Origin: Klenkia soli
Lineage (GTDB): Bacteria > Actinomycetota > Actinomycetes > Mycobacteriales > Geodermatophilaceae
DNA: 64,000 bases
Assembly: GCF_900103975.1 (NCBI RefSeq)
Contig: NZ_FNIR01000013.1
Coordinates: 87,856-151,855 of the forward strand
Reading direction: 5' to 3'
In this document: positions 32,066 to 40,251 of the stretch, piece after piece
How positions within the stretch are numbered: position 1 is the stretch's first letter
Layout of the letters: each line of letters starts with the position of its first letter
The notes under the pieces: model-generated
The model's database searches: none
What the model was told of the DNA's origin: nothing
What the model saw: only the letters and a program-made list of their open reading frames with translations
Position numbers and translations under genes: made by a program

Positions 32066-33673
32066 TCAGGCCTGGGCGAGGGCGCTGCGGGCGCCGAGGT
32101 CGGCCCTGACCAGGTCGGCGGCGCGCTCGGCGATCATGATCGTCGGGGCGTTGGTGTTGCCGCGCACCAGCGTCGGCATGACCGAGGCGTCGACCACCCG
32201 CAGCCCCGCGATGCCGTGCACCCGCAGCTGCGGGTCGACCACGGCGTCGTCGTCGGTGCCCATCCGGCACGAGCCCACCGGGTGGTACAGCGACTCCAGG
32301 GTGTCGCGCACCGACTGCCGCAGCTCCGCCCGGGTGGACCGGGTGCCGCCCGGCGACCACTCCTCGGCCAGGACCTTCGCCAGCGGCCCGACGGCGGCGA
32401 TGTCGCGGGCCTTCTCGACCCCGGTGACCAGGGCCTCGAGGTCGCGGTCGTCGGTCAGGTAACCGGCGTCGATGGCCGGGGCCCAGGTCGGGTCCGCCGA
32501 GCGCAGCCGCACCGACCCGCGGGACTGCACGTGCACCAGGACGGCGCACGCGGTGAAGGCGTCCACGTCGGGGTCGACCCGGGCCTGCTGCCAGTACTTG
32601 ACCGGCAGGAAGTGGTACTGCAGGTCGGGCTCGGCCAGGGCGTCGTCGGAACGGGTGTAGAGCCCGGCCTCGGCCAGGTTGGAGGTGAGCGGCCCGCGCC
32701 GGGCGCCGAACCACTGCGCGTACCCGGCGGGGGACTCGCCGCGGAACAGCGACTTGCCGCTGCGCACGTGCCAGATGGTCGGCACCAGCGGGTGGTCCTG
32801 CAGGCCCGCGCCGACACCGGGCAGGTCGTGGACGACGTCGACGCCGACCTCGCGCAGGTGGTCGGCCGGCCCGATGCCCGAGAGCATGAGAAGCTGCGGG
32901 GTGTTGATCGCCCCGCCGGAGAGGATCACCTGGTCGGCCTGCACCTGCTGCAGCCGTCCGTCGGCCACGTACTCCACGCCGGTGGCCCGGTCGCCCTCGA
33001 GCAGCACCCGGGTGACCTGGGCGCCGGTCTGCACGGTCAGGTTGGGCCGGCCCTGCGCGGGGTGCAGGTAGGCGTCGGCGGCCGACCAGCGTCGTCCCCG
33101 CTTCTGGGTCAGCTGGTAGAGGCCGGCACCCTCCTGGCGGGCGCCGTTGAAGTCGGGGTTGCGCGGGTAGCCCGCGGCCACCGCGGACTCGACGACGGCG
33201 CGGCTCCACGGGTGCGGCGAGCGCGGGTCCTCGACCCGGAGCGGCCCGCCCGCGCCGTGGAACTCCGACGCGCCACGGCCGTTGTCCTCCATCCGCTTGA
33301 AGAGCGGGAGGACCTCGGAGTAGGACCAGCCCGGGTCGCCGGTCAGCTGCGCCCACTCGTCGTAGTCGGCGGCGGCGCCCCGGATGTAGATCATCGCGTT
33401 GTTCGAGCTGCAGCCGCCGAGCATCTTGCCGCGCGGCCAGAACACCCGGCGGTCAGCGGCCGCCGGCTGCGGCTCGGTGGCGTAGTTCCAGTCGCGACGG
33501 GTGCGGAAGGTCTTGTACAGCGCCGCGGGGATCTGCACCTCGAGGGTCTTGTCCGACCCGCCGGCCTCCAGCACGAGCACCCGCAGCGACGGGTCCTCGG
33601 TCAGCCGGCCGGCCAGCGCGCAGCCCGCCGACCCGGCACCGACCACGACGACGTCGTAGGACGCGGCGCTCAC
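32066..33673 (-). CDS. GMC-family FAD oxidoreductase, choline/alcohol dehydrogenase-like
   Basis: Predicted 535 residues. The FAD fold starts VVVGAGSAGCALAGRL (GxGxxG at 12-17), the GMC signature GGCSSNNAMIYIRG follows near residue 85, and the catalytic pair is His464 (YHPVGSCRMG) and Asn506 (RGNTNAP). Such enzymes oxidise alcohols to aldehydes; BetA oxidises choline. The GTG start overlaps the stop of the upstream aldehyde dehydrogenase, so the two proteins most likely carry out consecutive steps, alcohol to aldehyde to acid. No betaine-specific genes are adjacent, so the alcohol is not assigned. Confidence 0.88.
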   Translation of the reverse strand: MSAASYDVVVVGAGSAGCALAGRLTEDPSLRVLVLEAGGSDKTLEVQIPAALYKTFRTRRDWNYATEPQPAAADRRVFWPRGKMLGGCSSNNAMIYIRGAAADYDEWAQLTGDPGWSYSEVLPLFKRMEDNGRGASEFHGAGGPLRVEDPRSPHPWSRAVVESAVAAGYPRNPDFNGARQEGAGLYQLTQKRGRRWSAADAYLHPAQGRPNLTVQTGAQVTRVLLEGDRATGVEYVADGRLQQVQADQVILSGGAINTPQLLMLSGIGPADHLREVGVDVVHDLPGVGAGLQDHPLVPTIWHVRSGKSLFRGESPAGYAQWFGARRGPLTSNLAEAGLYTRSDDALAEPDLQYHFLPVKYWQQARVDPDVDAFTACAVLVHVQSRGSVRLRSADPTWAPAIDAGYLTDDRDLEALVTGVEKARDIAAVGPLAKVLAEEWSPGGTRSTRAELRQSVRDTLESLYHPVGSCRMGTDDDAVVDPQLRVHGIAGLRVVDASVMPTLVRGNTNAPTIMIAERAADLVRADLGARSALAQA

Positions 33674-35181
33674 CGGTGGCGCCCGTGCACGAGGCCCATG
33701 ACGCGGGCGAGCGCGTCGGCGGCCGACGCCGGCCGGCCGAAGCTCATCAGCGCGACCGGGAGCGGGAAGCGCTGCCGGGTGATCGCCTTGGCACGGGTGA
33801 ACTCGCGCAGGCCGTCCTCGCCGTGGATGCGGCCGAAGCCGCTGTCGCCCACCCCGCCGAAGGGCAGCGACGGCACGCTGGCGAAGGTGATCACGGAGTT
33901 GACCGAGGTCATCCCGCTGCGCATGCGGCGGGCGAGGTCCATGCCGCGCTTCGCCGAGCCGCTGAACACCGAGCCGCCCAGGCCCAGCGACGTCCCGTTG
34001 GCCAGCTCCAGGGCCTCCTCGGCGTCGGACACCTTGGTGATGGTGATCGTCGGTCCGAAGGTCTCCTCCTGCACGGCCGACGAGGTCTCGGGCACGTCCA
34101 GCAGCACGGTGGGGGCGACGAACCCGCCCTCGACGGTGCCGCCGGTGACCGCGCGGCCACCGGTCGCCGCGGCGTCGTCCAGGTGCCGCTGCACGACCTC
34201 GGTCTGGCTGGCCATGGTCATCGGGCCGTAGGAGGCGGTGTCGTCGGAGCCCGGCCGGATGCCGGCGACCTGCGCGGTGACCGCGGCGACGAACGCGTCG
34301 TAGACCGGGGCGGTGGCGTACACCCGCTCGATGCCGATGCAGGTCTGCCCGGCGTTGCTCATCGCACCCCAGACGGCGGCGTCGGCGGCCGCGGCGACGT
34401 CCGCGTCGTCGTCGACGATCATGGCGTCCTTGCCGCCGCACTCCATGAGCACCGGGGTGAGGGTCTCGGCGCAGGTGGCCATGACCTTCCGGCCGGTCGC
34501 GGCCGAACCGGTGAAGGCGACCTTGCCGACGCCGGCGCGGCACAGCGCGGCGCCGGTCTCGCCCAGGCCGGTCACGACCTGCAGGGCGTCGGGGGCGTCG
34601 GGGACGGCGGCCGCCCACGCCTCGGCCAGCCACGCGCCGATCGCCGGGGTGAACTCGCTGGGCTTGAAGACGACGGCGTTGCCCGCGGCGAGGGCGTAGG
34701 CGATCGAGCCCATCGGGGTGAAGACCGGGTAGTTCCAGGGCCCGATGACGCCGACCACGCCGAGGGGCTGGTACTCCAGCACGGCCTGGTGGTTGGCGGC
34801 CAGCAGCCCCGGGTTGACCGAGCGCGGGCCGAGGGTCTTCTTCGCGTGCGCACCGGCCCAGGCCAGGTGGTCGACGGCCAGGGTGATCTCGAGGATGGCG
34901 TCGGCGTGCGGCTTGCCGTTCTCGCGGTGCACCAGGTCGGCCAGCTCGTGCATGCGGCGGGCCAGGTAGCCGCGGTAGGCGGCCAGCCGGGTGCGGCGCC
35001 CGGCGAACCCGAGGTCACCCCACGTCCGCGCGGCCGCCCGTGCCCGGGACACGGCCGCGGCGACGTCGTCGGCCGTGTGCACCGGGAACTCGGCCACCAG
35101 GGCGCCGGTGGCCGGGTTCGTGGAGGGGAAGGTGCCGGCTGCGTCCGGGGCGGCGGTGCCCCGGTCCTCGACGAGTGACAT
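33670..35181 (-). CDS. Aldehyde dehydrogenase
   Basis: Predicted 503 residues; an NAD(P)-dependent aldehyde dehydrogenase. Catalytic Cys281 (GQTCIGIERVY), Glu247 (LMECGGKD), Asn150 (GPWNYP) and Lys173 (FKPSE) are all present. The overall look (GFAGRRTRLAAYRGYL, ECGGKDAMIV) suggests the succinate-semialdehyde or aliphatic subgroup, but this is not decisive. It is transcribed first in an operon with the GMC oxidoreductase. A perfect 16-base palindrome lies ten bases before its ATG, a probable operator. Confidence 0.9.
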   Translation of the reverse strand: MSLVEDRGTAAPDAAGTFPSTNPATGALVAEFPVHTADDVAAAVSRARAAARTWGDLGFAGRRTRLAAYRGYLARRMHELADLVHRENGKPHADAILEITLAVDHLAWAGAHAKKTLGPRSVNPGLLAANHQAVLEYQPLGVVGVIGPWNYPVFTPMGSIAYALAAGNAVVFKPSEFTPAIGAWLAEAWAAAVPDAPDALQVVTGLGETGAALCRAGVGKVAFTGSAATGRKVMATCAETLTPVLMECGGKDAMIVDDDADVAAAADAAVWGAMSNAGQTCIGIERVYATAPVYDAFVAAVTAQVAGIRPGSDDTASYGPMTMASQTEVVQRHLDDAAATGGRAVTGGTVEGGFVAPTVLLDVPETSSAVQEETFGPTITITKVSDAEEALELANGTSLGLGGSVFSGSAKRGMDLARRMRSGMTSVNSVITFASVPSLPFGGVGDSGFGRIHGEDGLREFTRAKAITRQRFPLPVALMSFGRPASAADALARVMGLVHGRHR

Positions 35182-35190
35182 GGGCCGGAT

Positions 35191-35206
35191 GCTACCCGCG
35201 GGTAGC
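35191..35206. promoter_or_regulatory. Perfect 16-base palindrome upstream of aldehyde dehydrogenase
   Basis: The sequence gctacccgcgggtagc is its own reverse complement. It lies 10 bases upstream of the aldehyde dehydrogenase ATG, where a repressor would block transcription. TetR-family proteins often bind such sites. The tandem TetR protein 7 kb away is the nearest TetR protein, but no shared copy of the motif was seen near its own operon. Confidence 0.6.
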
Positions 35207-35247
35207 AGATATGTGTGACGCGAGGTCGCAGGAACAGGACCGGTCGG

Positions 35248-36381
35248 TCAACCCCCGAGGGTGACGGGGACGGCGGGGATCGTCGCCGGCGCCCCGGAGA
35301 ACGCGGCGGGGAGGTCGGACACCGTCCACGCGACGTCCAGCGACACGGTGAGCGTGCCACCGGCGAACTCGGCGGGGAGGTCCCAGGCCGCGGACATCGA
35401 CGGCGCGGAGAACGACGTCAGCTCGGCCACGGCCGACCACGACACCGGCTCGGGCAGGGCGGGGATCGCGGCGCCGTCGGCTCCGGTGAGCTCGAAGACG
35501 CTGTCGGCGGTGGCGGTGAACTCCAGCACCCCGACGTAGGGGCTGGTCGCGTCGACGTCTGCCGCCGCGGTCGCCCAGATGCGGCCCGGCGCGGCCCAAC
35601 CGCGGGCGGGCAGCCAGGGGGACAGGACGAAGGCCCGCTCGTCGAAGAAGAGCCGCACCGACACGTCGATCGGGAGGTAGGCGCCGCCGAGGTCGGTCAC
35701 CGCCCCGGCAGCCGACCCCTCGCCCGAGAGGGGGGCGGACCGGTCGGAGTAGTAGGGCAACCCGGCAGTGGTGTCGGCGTCCTCGGCCAGCTCACCGGTG
35801 CGCAGGTCGATGCTCGCCGTCCGACCCTCGTCGGTGACGGCCAGGGCGAGCGTCTCGTCCTCGGGCACCACCAGCACGAAGGTGGCATCCGGGGCCGTCC
35901 AGTAACCGACACCCGTCGGCGGGCCGGTGGAGAAGAAGGAGCCGAACGGTTCGACCTCCCACCGCTCCTCGCCGCTGGTGAGGGCGAAGACCGGCGGTGC
36001 GTCCGGGTCGGGGTCGAACGGGGCCGTGAGGTCGCGGGTGCTCACCGCGGCGACCACCACCTCGAAACCCTCCGGCGCCGCCCGCGGCGCGTCGGGCCCG
36101 GAGCCCAGCTGCAGGAGGGTGGCCGCGCTGGTGTCCAGTTCGTCGGCCACCAGGACATCGGTGACCTGGACGTTCGTGTGCGGGGTGATGAGCCGGCCGG
36201 CCGTCGGGGCACCCGTGGGCGCCGAACCCAGCGCCGGGGTCAGGGCGAGCTGGGCGACCAGCCCGGTCTCGAGCTCGGGTGCCTGCTCGGCCGGCGTCGT
36301 CGACGTCCCGGACTGGCAGGCGGTCAGCGTCATGGCGGCAGCGGCGGCGACGGCGAGCAGGGAACGGTGGGTCGGGCGCAC
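35248..36381 (-). CDS. Secreted lipoprotein with several beta-rich repeats
   Basis: Predicted 377 residues starting with GTG. The signal peptide ends in the lipobox MTLTACQSG with Cys22 as the lipid site. A Thr/Ala/Gly linker is followed by an extracytoplasmic domain rich in beta strands and acidic residues. No catalytic residues are evident. It lies 66 bases downstream of the aldehyde dehydrogenase promoter region, which points the other way for its transcript, so the two are not coupled. Function is unknown. Confidence 0.65.
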   Translation of the reverse strand: MRPTHRSLLAVAAAAAMTLTACQSGTSTTPAEQAPELETGLVAQLALTPALGSAPTGAPTAGRLITPHTNVQVTDVLVADELDTSAATLLQLGSGPDAPRAAPEGFEVVVAAVSTRDLTAPFDPDPDAPPVFALTSGEERWEVEPFGSFFSTGPPTGVGYWTAPDATFVLVVPEDETLALAVTDEGRTASIDLRTGELAEDADTTAGLPYYSDRSAPLSGEGSAAGAVTDLGGAYLPIDVSVRLFFDERAFVLSPWLPARGWAAPGRIWATAAADVDATSPYVGVLEFTATADSVFELTGADGAAIPALPEPVSWSAVAELTSFSAPSMSAAWDLPAEFAGGTLTVSLDVAWTVSDLPAAFSGAPATIPAVPVTLGG

Positions 36382-36415
36382 AGCGGGAGCCTAGGAGATC
36401 TGCCCCGCCGCGGTC

Positions 36416-36712
36416 TCAGGCGCTCCTGCGGTCCGTCCGGCGGGCCTTGCGGGCCTTGGCGGCCTCCCAGCGCTCGCGGTCCTTGGCCCGCTTGCCGGCG
36501 TTGGCCTCGTACTTGGTCTTCCGACGACGGGCCCGGTCGAGCTCGCGCTCCTCGAAGGTGCTGCCCTCGCCCCAGCTGCCGGCCAGGTGGGCCACGGCGA
36601 CCAGCGCGCCGCCGAACACCAGCACGGCGCTGCCCAGGATGGGGTCGAGGAGGAAGGCCCCGACCGTCGCCAGCACCCAGACGACGGCTCCGACCAGCAC
36701 GCGCTTGCTCAT
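36416..36712 (-). CDS. Small membrane protein with a basic C-terminal tail
   Basis: Predicted 98 residues. Two hydrophobic helices at about 4-20 and 25-45 are followed by a highly charged tail, rich in Arg and Lys (DRARRRKTKYEANAGKRAK). The pattern of two membrane helices and a basic cytoplasmic end is common in small actinobacterial membrane proteins of unknown role. It is preceded by a divergent methyltransferase gene and followed on the same strand by the lipoprotein gene. Confidence 0.55.
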   Translation of the reverse strand: MSKRVLVGAVVWVLATVGAFLLDPILGSAVLVFGGALVAVAHLAGSWGEGSTFEERELDRARRRKTKYEANAGKRAKDRERWEAAKARKARRTDRRSA

Positions 36713-36772
36713 GCCCCGGAGTATCCGCCGCGCTGCTGAGCGCGGGTCCGGTGCGTCGGTGAGGATCGAGCC

Positions 36773-37885
36773 ATGACCAGTCCACCGTTCCGCGCCGACC
36801 ACGTCGGCAGCCTCCTGCGCCCGGCCCACCTGCTGGAGGCCCGCGCCCGGTTCGCCTCCGGCGAGCTCGACGCCGACGGCCTGCGGGCGGTCGAGGACGA
36901 GGCCGTCGACGAGGTGGTGCGCCTGCAGGCCGACGTCGGCCTGTCCACCGCCACGGACGGCGAGTTCCGCCGGGCGTCGTGGCACATGGACTTCATCTAC
37001 GCGATCCAGGGGATCGAGAAGATCGAGGAGAACATCACCGTCCACTTCCGCAACGCCGACGGCACGCTGGACTACACGCCCGCCGGGCTGCGGGTGACCG
37101 GTCCGCTGTCGATCGACGAGCCGGTGTTCGCCGACGACTTCGCCCACCTGCAGGGGGCGGTGCAGCCCGAGCAGACCGCGAAGCTGACGATCCCGTCGCC
37201 GTCGATGGTCCACTACCGCGGGGGTGCCGCGGCCGTCGACCCGGCCGTCTACCCCGACGAGGACTCCTTCTGGGACGCCCTGAGCGCGGCCTACCGCCAG
37301 CAGGTGCAGGGCATCGCCGCGCAGGGCTGCCGCTACCTCCAGCTCGACGACACGTCGCTGGCCTACCTCAACGACCCGGCCCAGCGCGCGCAGCTGGCGC
37401 AGCAGGGGCGCGACGCCGAGCACCAGCACGAGCGGTACATCCGGCAGATCAACGCGGCCCTGGCCGGTCGGCCCGAGGGCCTCGCCGTCACCACCCACAT
37501 GTGCCGCGGCAACTTCCGCTCCTCCTGGGCCGCCGAGGGCGGGTACGACTTCGTCGCCGAGGCCCTGTTCGGCGGCCTGGAGGTGGACGGCTTCTTCCTG
37601 GAGTTCGACGACGCCCGCTCGGGCGGGTTCGAGCCGCTGCGCTTCGTGCCCCCGGGCAAGCGGGTGGTGCTCGGGCTGGTCACCACCAAGCGACCCGAGC
37701 TCGAGAGCAAGGACGACCTGAAGCGGCGCATCGACGAGGCCGCGCAGTTCGTGCCGCTGGAGCAGCTGGCGCTCTCGCCGCAGTGCGGGTTCTCCTCGAC
37801 CGTCGAGGGCAACGCGCTCACCCGGGACGAGCAGGTGGCCAAGCTGGCGCTCGTGGTCGAGACCGCGGCCGAGGTCTGGGGCTGA
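36773..37885 (+). CDS. Cobalamin-independent methionine synthase-like methyltransferase (YxjG/YxjH type)
   Basis: Predicted 370 residues, equal to the C-terminal half of MetE only. The zinc ligands fit His242 and Cys244 (THMCRGNF) and Cys338 (SPQCGF). The start FRADHVGSLLRP and the STATDGEFRR segment are diagnostic for the short YxjG/YxjH group, which transfers a methyl group to a thiol such as homocysteine from an unknown donor. The ATG has GAGGATCG upstream. It is followed after 104 bases by a STAS gene with its own promoter candidate. Confidence 0.88.
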   Translation: MTSPPFRADHVGSLLRPAHLLEARARFASGELDADGLRAVEDEAVDEVVRLQADVGLSTATDGEFRRASWHMDFIYAIQGIEKIEENITVHFRNADGTLDYTPAGLRVTGPLSIDEPVFADDFAHLQGAVQPEQTAKLTIPSPSMVHYRGGAAAVDPAVYPDEDSFWDALSAAYRQQVQGIAAQGCRYLQLDDTSLAYLNDPAQRAQLAQQGRDAEHQHERYIRQINAALAGRPEGLAVTTHMCRGNFRSSWAAEGGYDFVAEALFGGLEVDGFFLEFDDARSGGFEPLRFVPPGKRVVLGLVTTKRPELESKDDLKRRIDEAAQFVPLEQLALSPQCGFSSTVEGNALTRDEQVAKLALVVETAAEVWG

Positions 37886-37899
37886 TCGACCGGAACCCC

Positions 37900-37928
37900 T
37901 GGACGCGGAACCCGATCGTCCCTAAAGT
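37900..37928 (+). promoter_or_regulatory. Candidate promoter of the STAS gene
   Basis: tggacg (37900-37905) and taaagt (37923-37928) are separated by exactly 17 bases and match the -35 and -10 consensus at four or more positions each. The AT-rich taaagt stands out in GC-rich DNA. The STAS start lies about 60 bases further on. No operator is obvious. Confidence 0.55.
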
Positions 37929-37989
37929 TGCCGCCGGGCGGCCCTCCGCGGGTCGCCGGTCCGTCCGCCCTGCGCGAGAACGAGTGCCC

Positions 37990-38349
37990 ATGACTGCCGA
38001 GGCAGCCCCCGCCATCCCCGTCCTGCGCATCGACGTCGGTGCCGACGTCGGCGGGTCCGGGAGCGGCCGCGTCGTCGTCCGGGTCTCCGGCGAGCTGGAC
38101 ACCGCGGCCGCCGCCGGCCTGCGCGGCGCGATCGCCGAGGTCCTGGCGCGACCCGGGGTCCAGGAGTGCGTGGTCGACCTCTCCGCGGTCACCTTCCTGG
38201 ACTGCGCCGGCCTCCAGCCGCTGGTCGCCGGGCACGTCGCCGCCGTCGGATCGGGGCGCACCCTGCGGCTGCGCACCGGACCGGACCCCGCGGTGGACCG
38301 GGTGCTGCAGCTGACCGGGCTCGGGGACGTGCTGGTGCGCACCGGCTGA
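37990..38349 (+). CDS. STAS-domain anti-sigma factor antagonist-like protein
   Basis: Predicted 119 residues with one STAS domain. The strand-helix pattern VVVRVSGELDTAAAAGLRGA and VVDLSAVTFLDCAGLQPLV fits the SpoIIAA/RsbV family. The phosphorylatable serine in DSSG is replaced: here the motif is D71-C72-A73-G74, so Ala stands at the site. An unphosphorylatable or differently controlled antagonist is expected. No anti-sigma kinase gene is adjacent, and the next gene is a lipase-like esterase, so the partner is elsewhere. Confidence 0.85.
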   Translation: MTAEAAPAIPVLRIDVGADVGGSGSGRVVVRVSGELDTAAAAGLRGAIAEVLARPGVQECVVDLSAVTFLDCAGLQPLVAGHVAAVGSGRTLRLRTGPDPAVDRVLQLTGLGDVLVRTG

Positions 38350-38371
38350 CCGGCCCGAGCAGGATGCCGGC

Positions 38372-39289
38372 ATGACCGCCGACCTCCCGCCGCACCTGGC
38401 CGCGCTCGCCGACCGGCTGGGCCCGCTGCTCACCCCGCCCGCGCGCGAGGTCGGCCTCGAGCAGGCGCGGGCCCGGTTCGGCGAGGTGCTGGCGCGCGGG
38501 CTGGCCGGCGCGCCGTCGGTCGCCGTGGACCGGGTGCAGGTCGGGCCCGGGCTCGTCGCGGACCGCTTCGCACCGGAGCACCCGGGCGGGGCGACGGTGG
38601 TCTTCCTGCACGGCGGCGGGTGGACGGTCGGCACCGCGGGGGAGTACGCCGGGCTGGCCGCCCGGCTCGCGGTGGGGCTGTCCGCCGTCGTCCTCGCGGT
38701 CGAGCACCGCCGCGCACCCGAGCACCCGTTCCCGGCCGCGGTCGAGGACGCCGTCGCCGCCGTGCGGTGGGCGCTGGCCCACGCGGCCGACCCCGACCGG
38801 GTGGTCGTCGCCGGCGACAGCGGTGGCGGCAACCTGGCTGCGGTCGCCTGCCGCGAGCTCCGCGGGGCGGGGGAGCAGCAACCGGCCCTGCAGCTGCTGC
38901 TGTACCCCTCGGTGGGCGCCGGGGTGCAGTGGCCGTCGGTGGCCGACTGGGGCCGCTCGCCGTTCCTGGACCTGGCCGACATGGGCTGGTACACCAGGAA
39001 CTACCTGCCCCAGGGCGTGCCGCTGACCGACCCGCGGGTCAGCCCGTTGGAGGACGACGACCTGGCCGGCCTCGCCCCGGCGCTGGTCGCCACCGCCGAG
39101 GTCGACGCGCTCCGCGACTCGGGCCGCGCCCACGCGGCGGCGCTGGCGGGGGCCGGCGTCCCGGTGACCGCGGTGGACCTGCCCGGGGTGCCGCACGGGT
39201 TCGCCCACCTGGTGGCGCTGGACCCCACGTGCGCCGCCGCGCTGGAGCAGGTGCTGGCCACCGCGCGGGAGCTCCCGGTGTTCAGCTGA
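38372..39289 (+). CDS. HSL-type alpha/beta hydrolase (esterase)
   Basis: Predicted 305 residues of the hormone-sensitive-lipase group. The oxyanion motif HGGG is at 80-83, the nucleophile Ser150 in AGDSGGG, the acid Asp245 (TAEVDALRD) and the base His275 (VPHGFAH). Such esterases cleave short- to medium-chain acyl esters; physiological substrate is unknown. It begins 22 bases after the STAS gene, perhaps co-transcribed by chance. The ABC-import operon follows after a 179-base gap. Confidence 0.88.
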   Translation: MTADLPPHLAALADRLGPLLTPPAREVGLEQARARFGEVLARGLAGAPSVAVDRVQVGPGLVADRFAPEHPGGATVVFLHGGGWTVGTAGEYAGLAARLAVGLSAVVLAVEHRRAPEHPFPAAVEDAVAAVRWALAHAADPDRVVVAGDSGGGNLAAVACRELRGAGEQQPALQLLLYPSVGAGVQWPSVADWGRSPFLDLADMGWYTRNYLPQGVPLTDPRVSPLEDDDLAGLAPALVATAEVDALRDSGRAHAAALAGAGVPVTAVDLPGVPHGFAHLVALDPTCAAALEQVLATARELPVFS

Positions 39290-39373
39290 TCTGAACGTCG
39301 GGACGTCCGGCGTAACGGGCGGATAACGAAACACCTCACCGGATGCCGAATCGCCCAGCGCACCTTCCGGAAC

Positions 39374-39418
39374 CTCACAGCCGGCACCTAGTGTCCCGGA
39401 TCACGCCTCGGCTGTGAG
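39374..39418. promoter_or_regulatory. Inverted repeat around the promoter of the ABC-import operon
   Basis: ctcacagccg (39374-39383) and its complement cggctgtgag (39409-39418) enclose 25 bases. Between them lies tagtgt (39389-39394), which looks like a -10 box, so transcription would start between the two arms. A protein bound to both arms would control the operon. The wide spacing and position suggest an operator rather than a hairpin. Confidence 0.5.
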
Positions 39419-39468
39419 CTGCCTCACCGTCGTTGCGACGCGCAACCTCCGACGGCGAAGGGCGGCAC

Positions 39469-40251
39469 GTGCTCACGGTCAGCAATCTCGAGGTCGTCTA
39501 CGACGACGTCGTGCTGGTGCTCCGGGGGGTGAGCCTCGAGGTCCCGGACGGGAAGATCGTGGGCCTCCTGGGTGCCAACGGCGCCGGCAAGACGACCCTG
39601 CTCCGAGCACTGTCCGGCCTGCTGGGCATCCACCACGGGGCGATCACCCGGGGTCAGATCACCCTGGACGGCGAGCGGATCGACCACCTGGACCCCCAGC
39701 AGGTCGTGGCCCGCGGGATCAGCCAGGTGCTCGAGGGACGGCGGGTGTTCGGCGAGTTCTCGGTCGAGGAGAACCTGCGGGTCGGGGCGCACACCCGTCC
39801 CAAGGACCGCGCGACCAACCTGGAGCGGGTCTACACGCTGTTCCCGCGGTTGCTCGAGCGCCGCACCCAGGCCGCCGGCTACCTCTCCGGCGGCGAGCAG
39901 CAGATGCTGGCCATGGGCCGGGCCATGATGAGCGCCCCCCGCTACCTGCTGCTCGACGAGCCCAGCCTCGGGCTGGCCCCGCAGCTGGTCGGCAGCATCC
40001 GCGACCTGATCAGCCAGATCAACGAGCAGGGGACGACGGTCCTGCTGGTCGAGCAGAACGCCTCGATGGCGCTGTCGATCTCCGACCACGGCTACGTGCT
40101 GGAGACCGGCCGGGTCGTGATGGACAAGCCCGCCGCCGAGCTGCTCGACGACTCCGACATCCAGGAGTTCTACCTGGGCCTGGGCGCCGAGGGTGAGCGC
40201 AGCTTCCGCGACGTCAAGCACTACAAGCGACGCAAGAGGTGGCTGTCATGA
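39469..40251 (+). CDS. livF: Branched-chain amino-acid-type ABC transporter ATP-binding protein LivF
   Basis: Predicted 260 residues from GTG with a GAAGGGCGG ribosome site. The ATPase motifs are Walker A GANGAGKT (35-42), signature LSGGE (139-143) and Walker B LLLDEPSLGL (160-169), and the H-loop is replaced by VEQNAS, which is normal for LivF. It is the first gene of the operon and overlaps livG by four bases (ATGA). A LivF/LivG pair powers uptake through LivH and LivM. The substrate need not be an amino acid. Confidence 0.9.
   Translation: MLTVSNLEVVYDDVVLVLRGVSLEVPDGKIVGLLGANGAGKTTLLRALSGLLGIHHGAITRGQITLDGERIDHLDPQQVVARGISQVLEGRRVFGEFSVEENLRVGAHTRPKDRATNLERVYTLFPRLLERRTQAAGYLSGGEQQMLAMGRAMMSAPRYLLLDEPSLGLAPQLVGSIRDLISQINEQGTTVLLVEQNASMALSISDHGYVLETGRVVMDKPAAELLDDSDIQEFYLGLGAEGERSFRDVKHYKRRKRWLS

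Noticed and set aside
39290..39468. Small gene in front of livF.
   Set aside because: No frame with a ribosome site and plausible protein text was found; the gap holds promoter-like and inverted-repeat signals.
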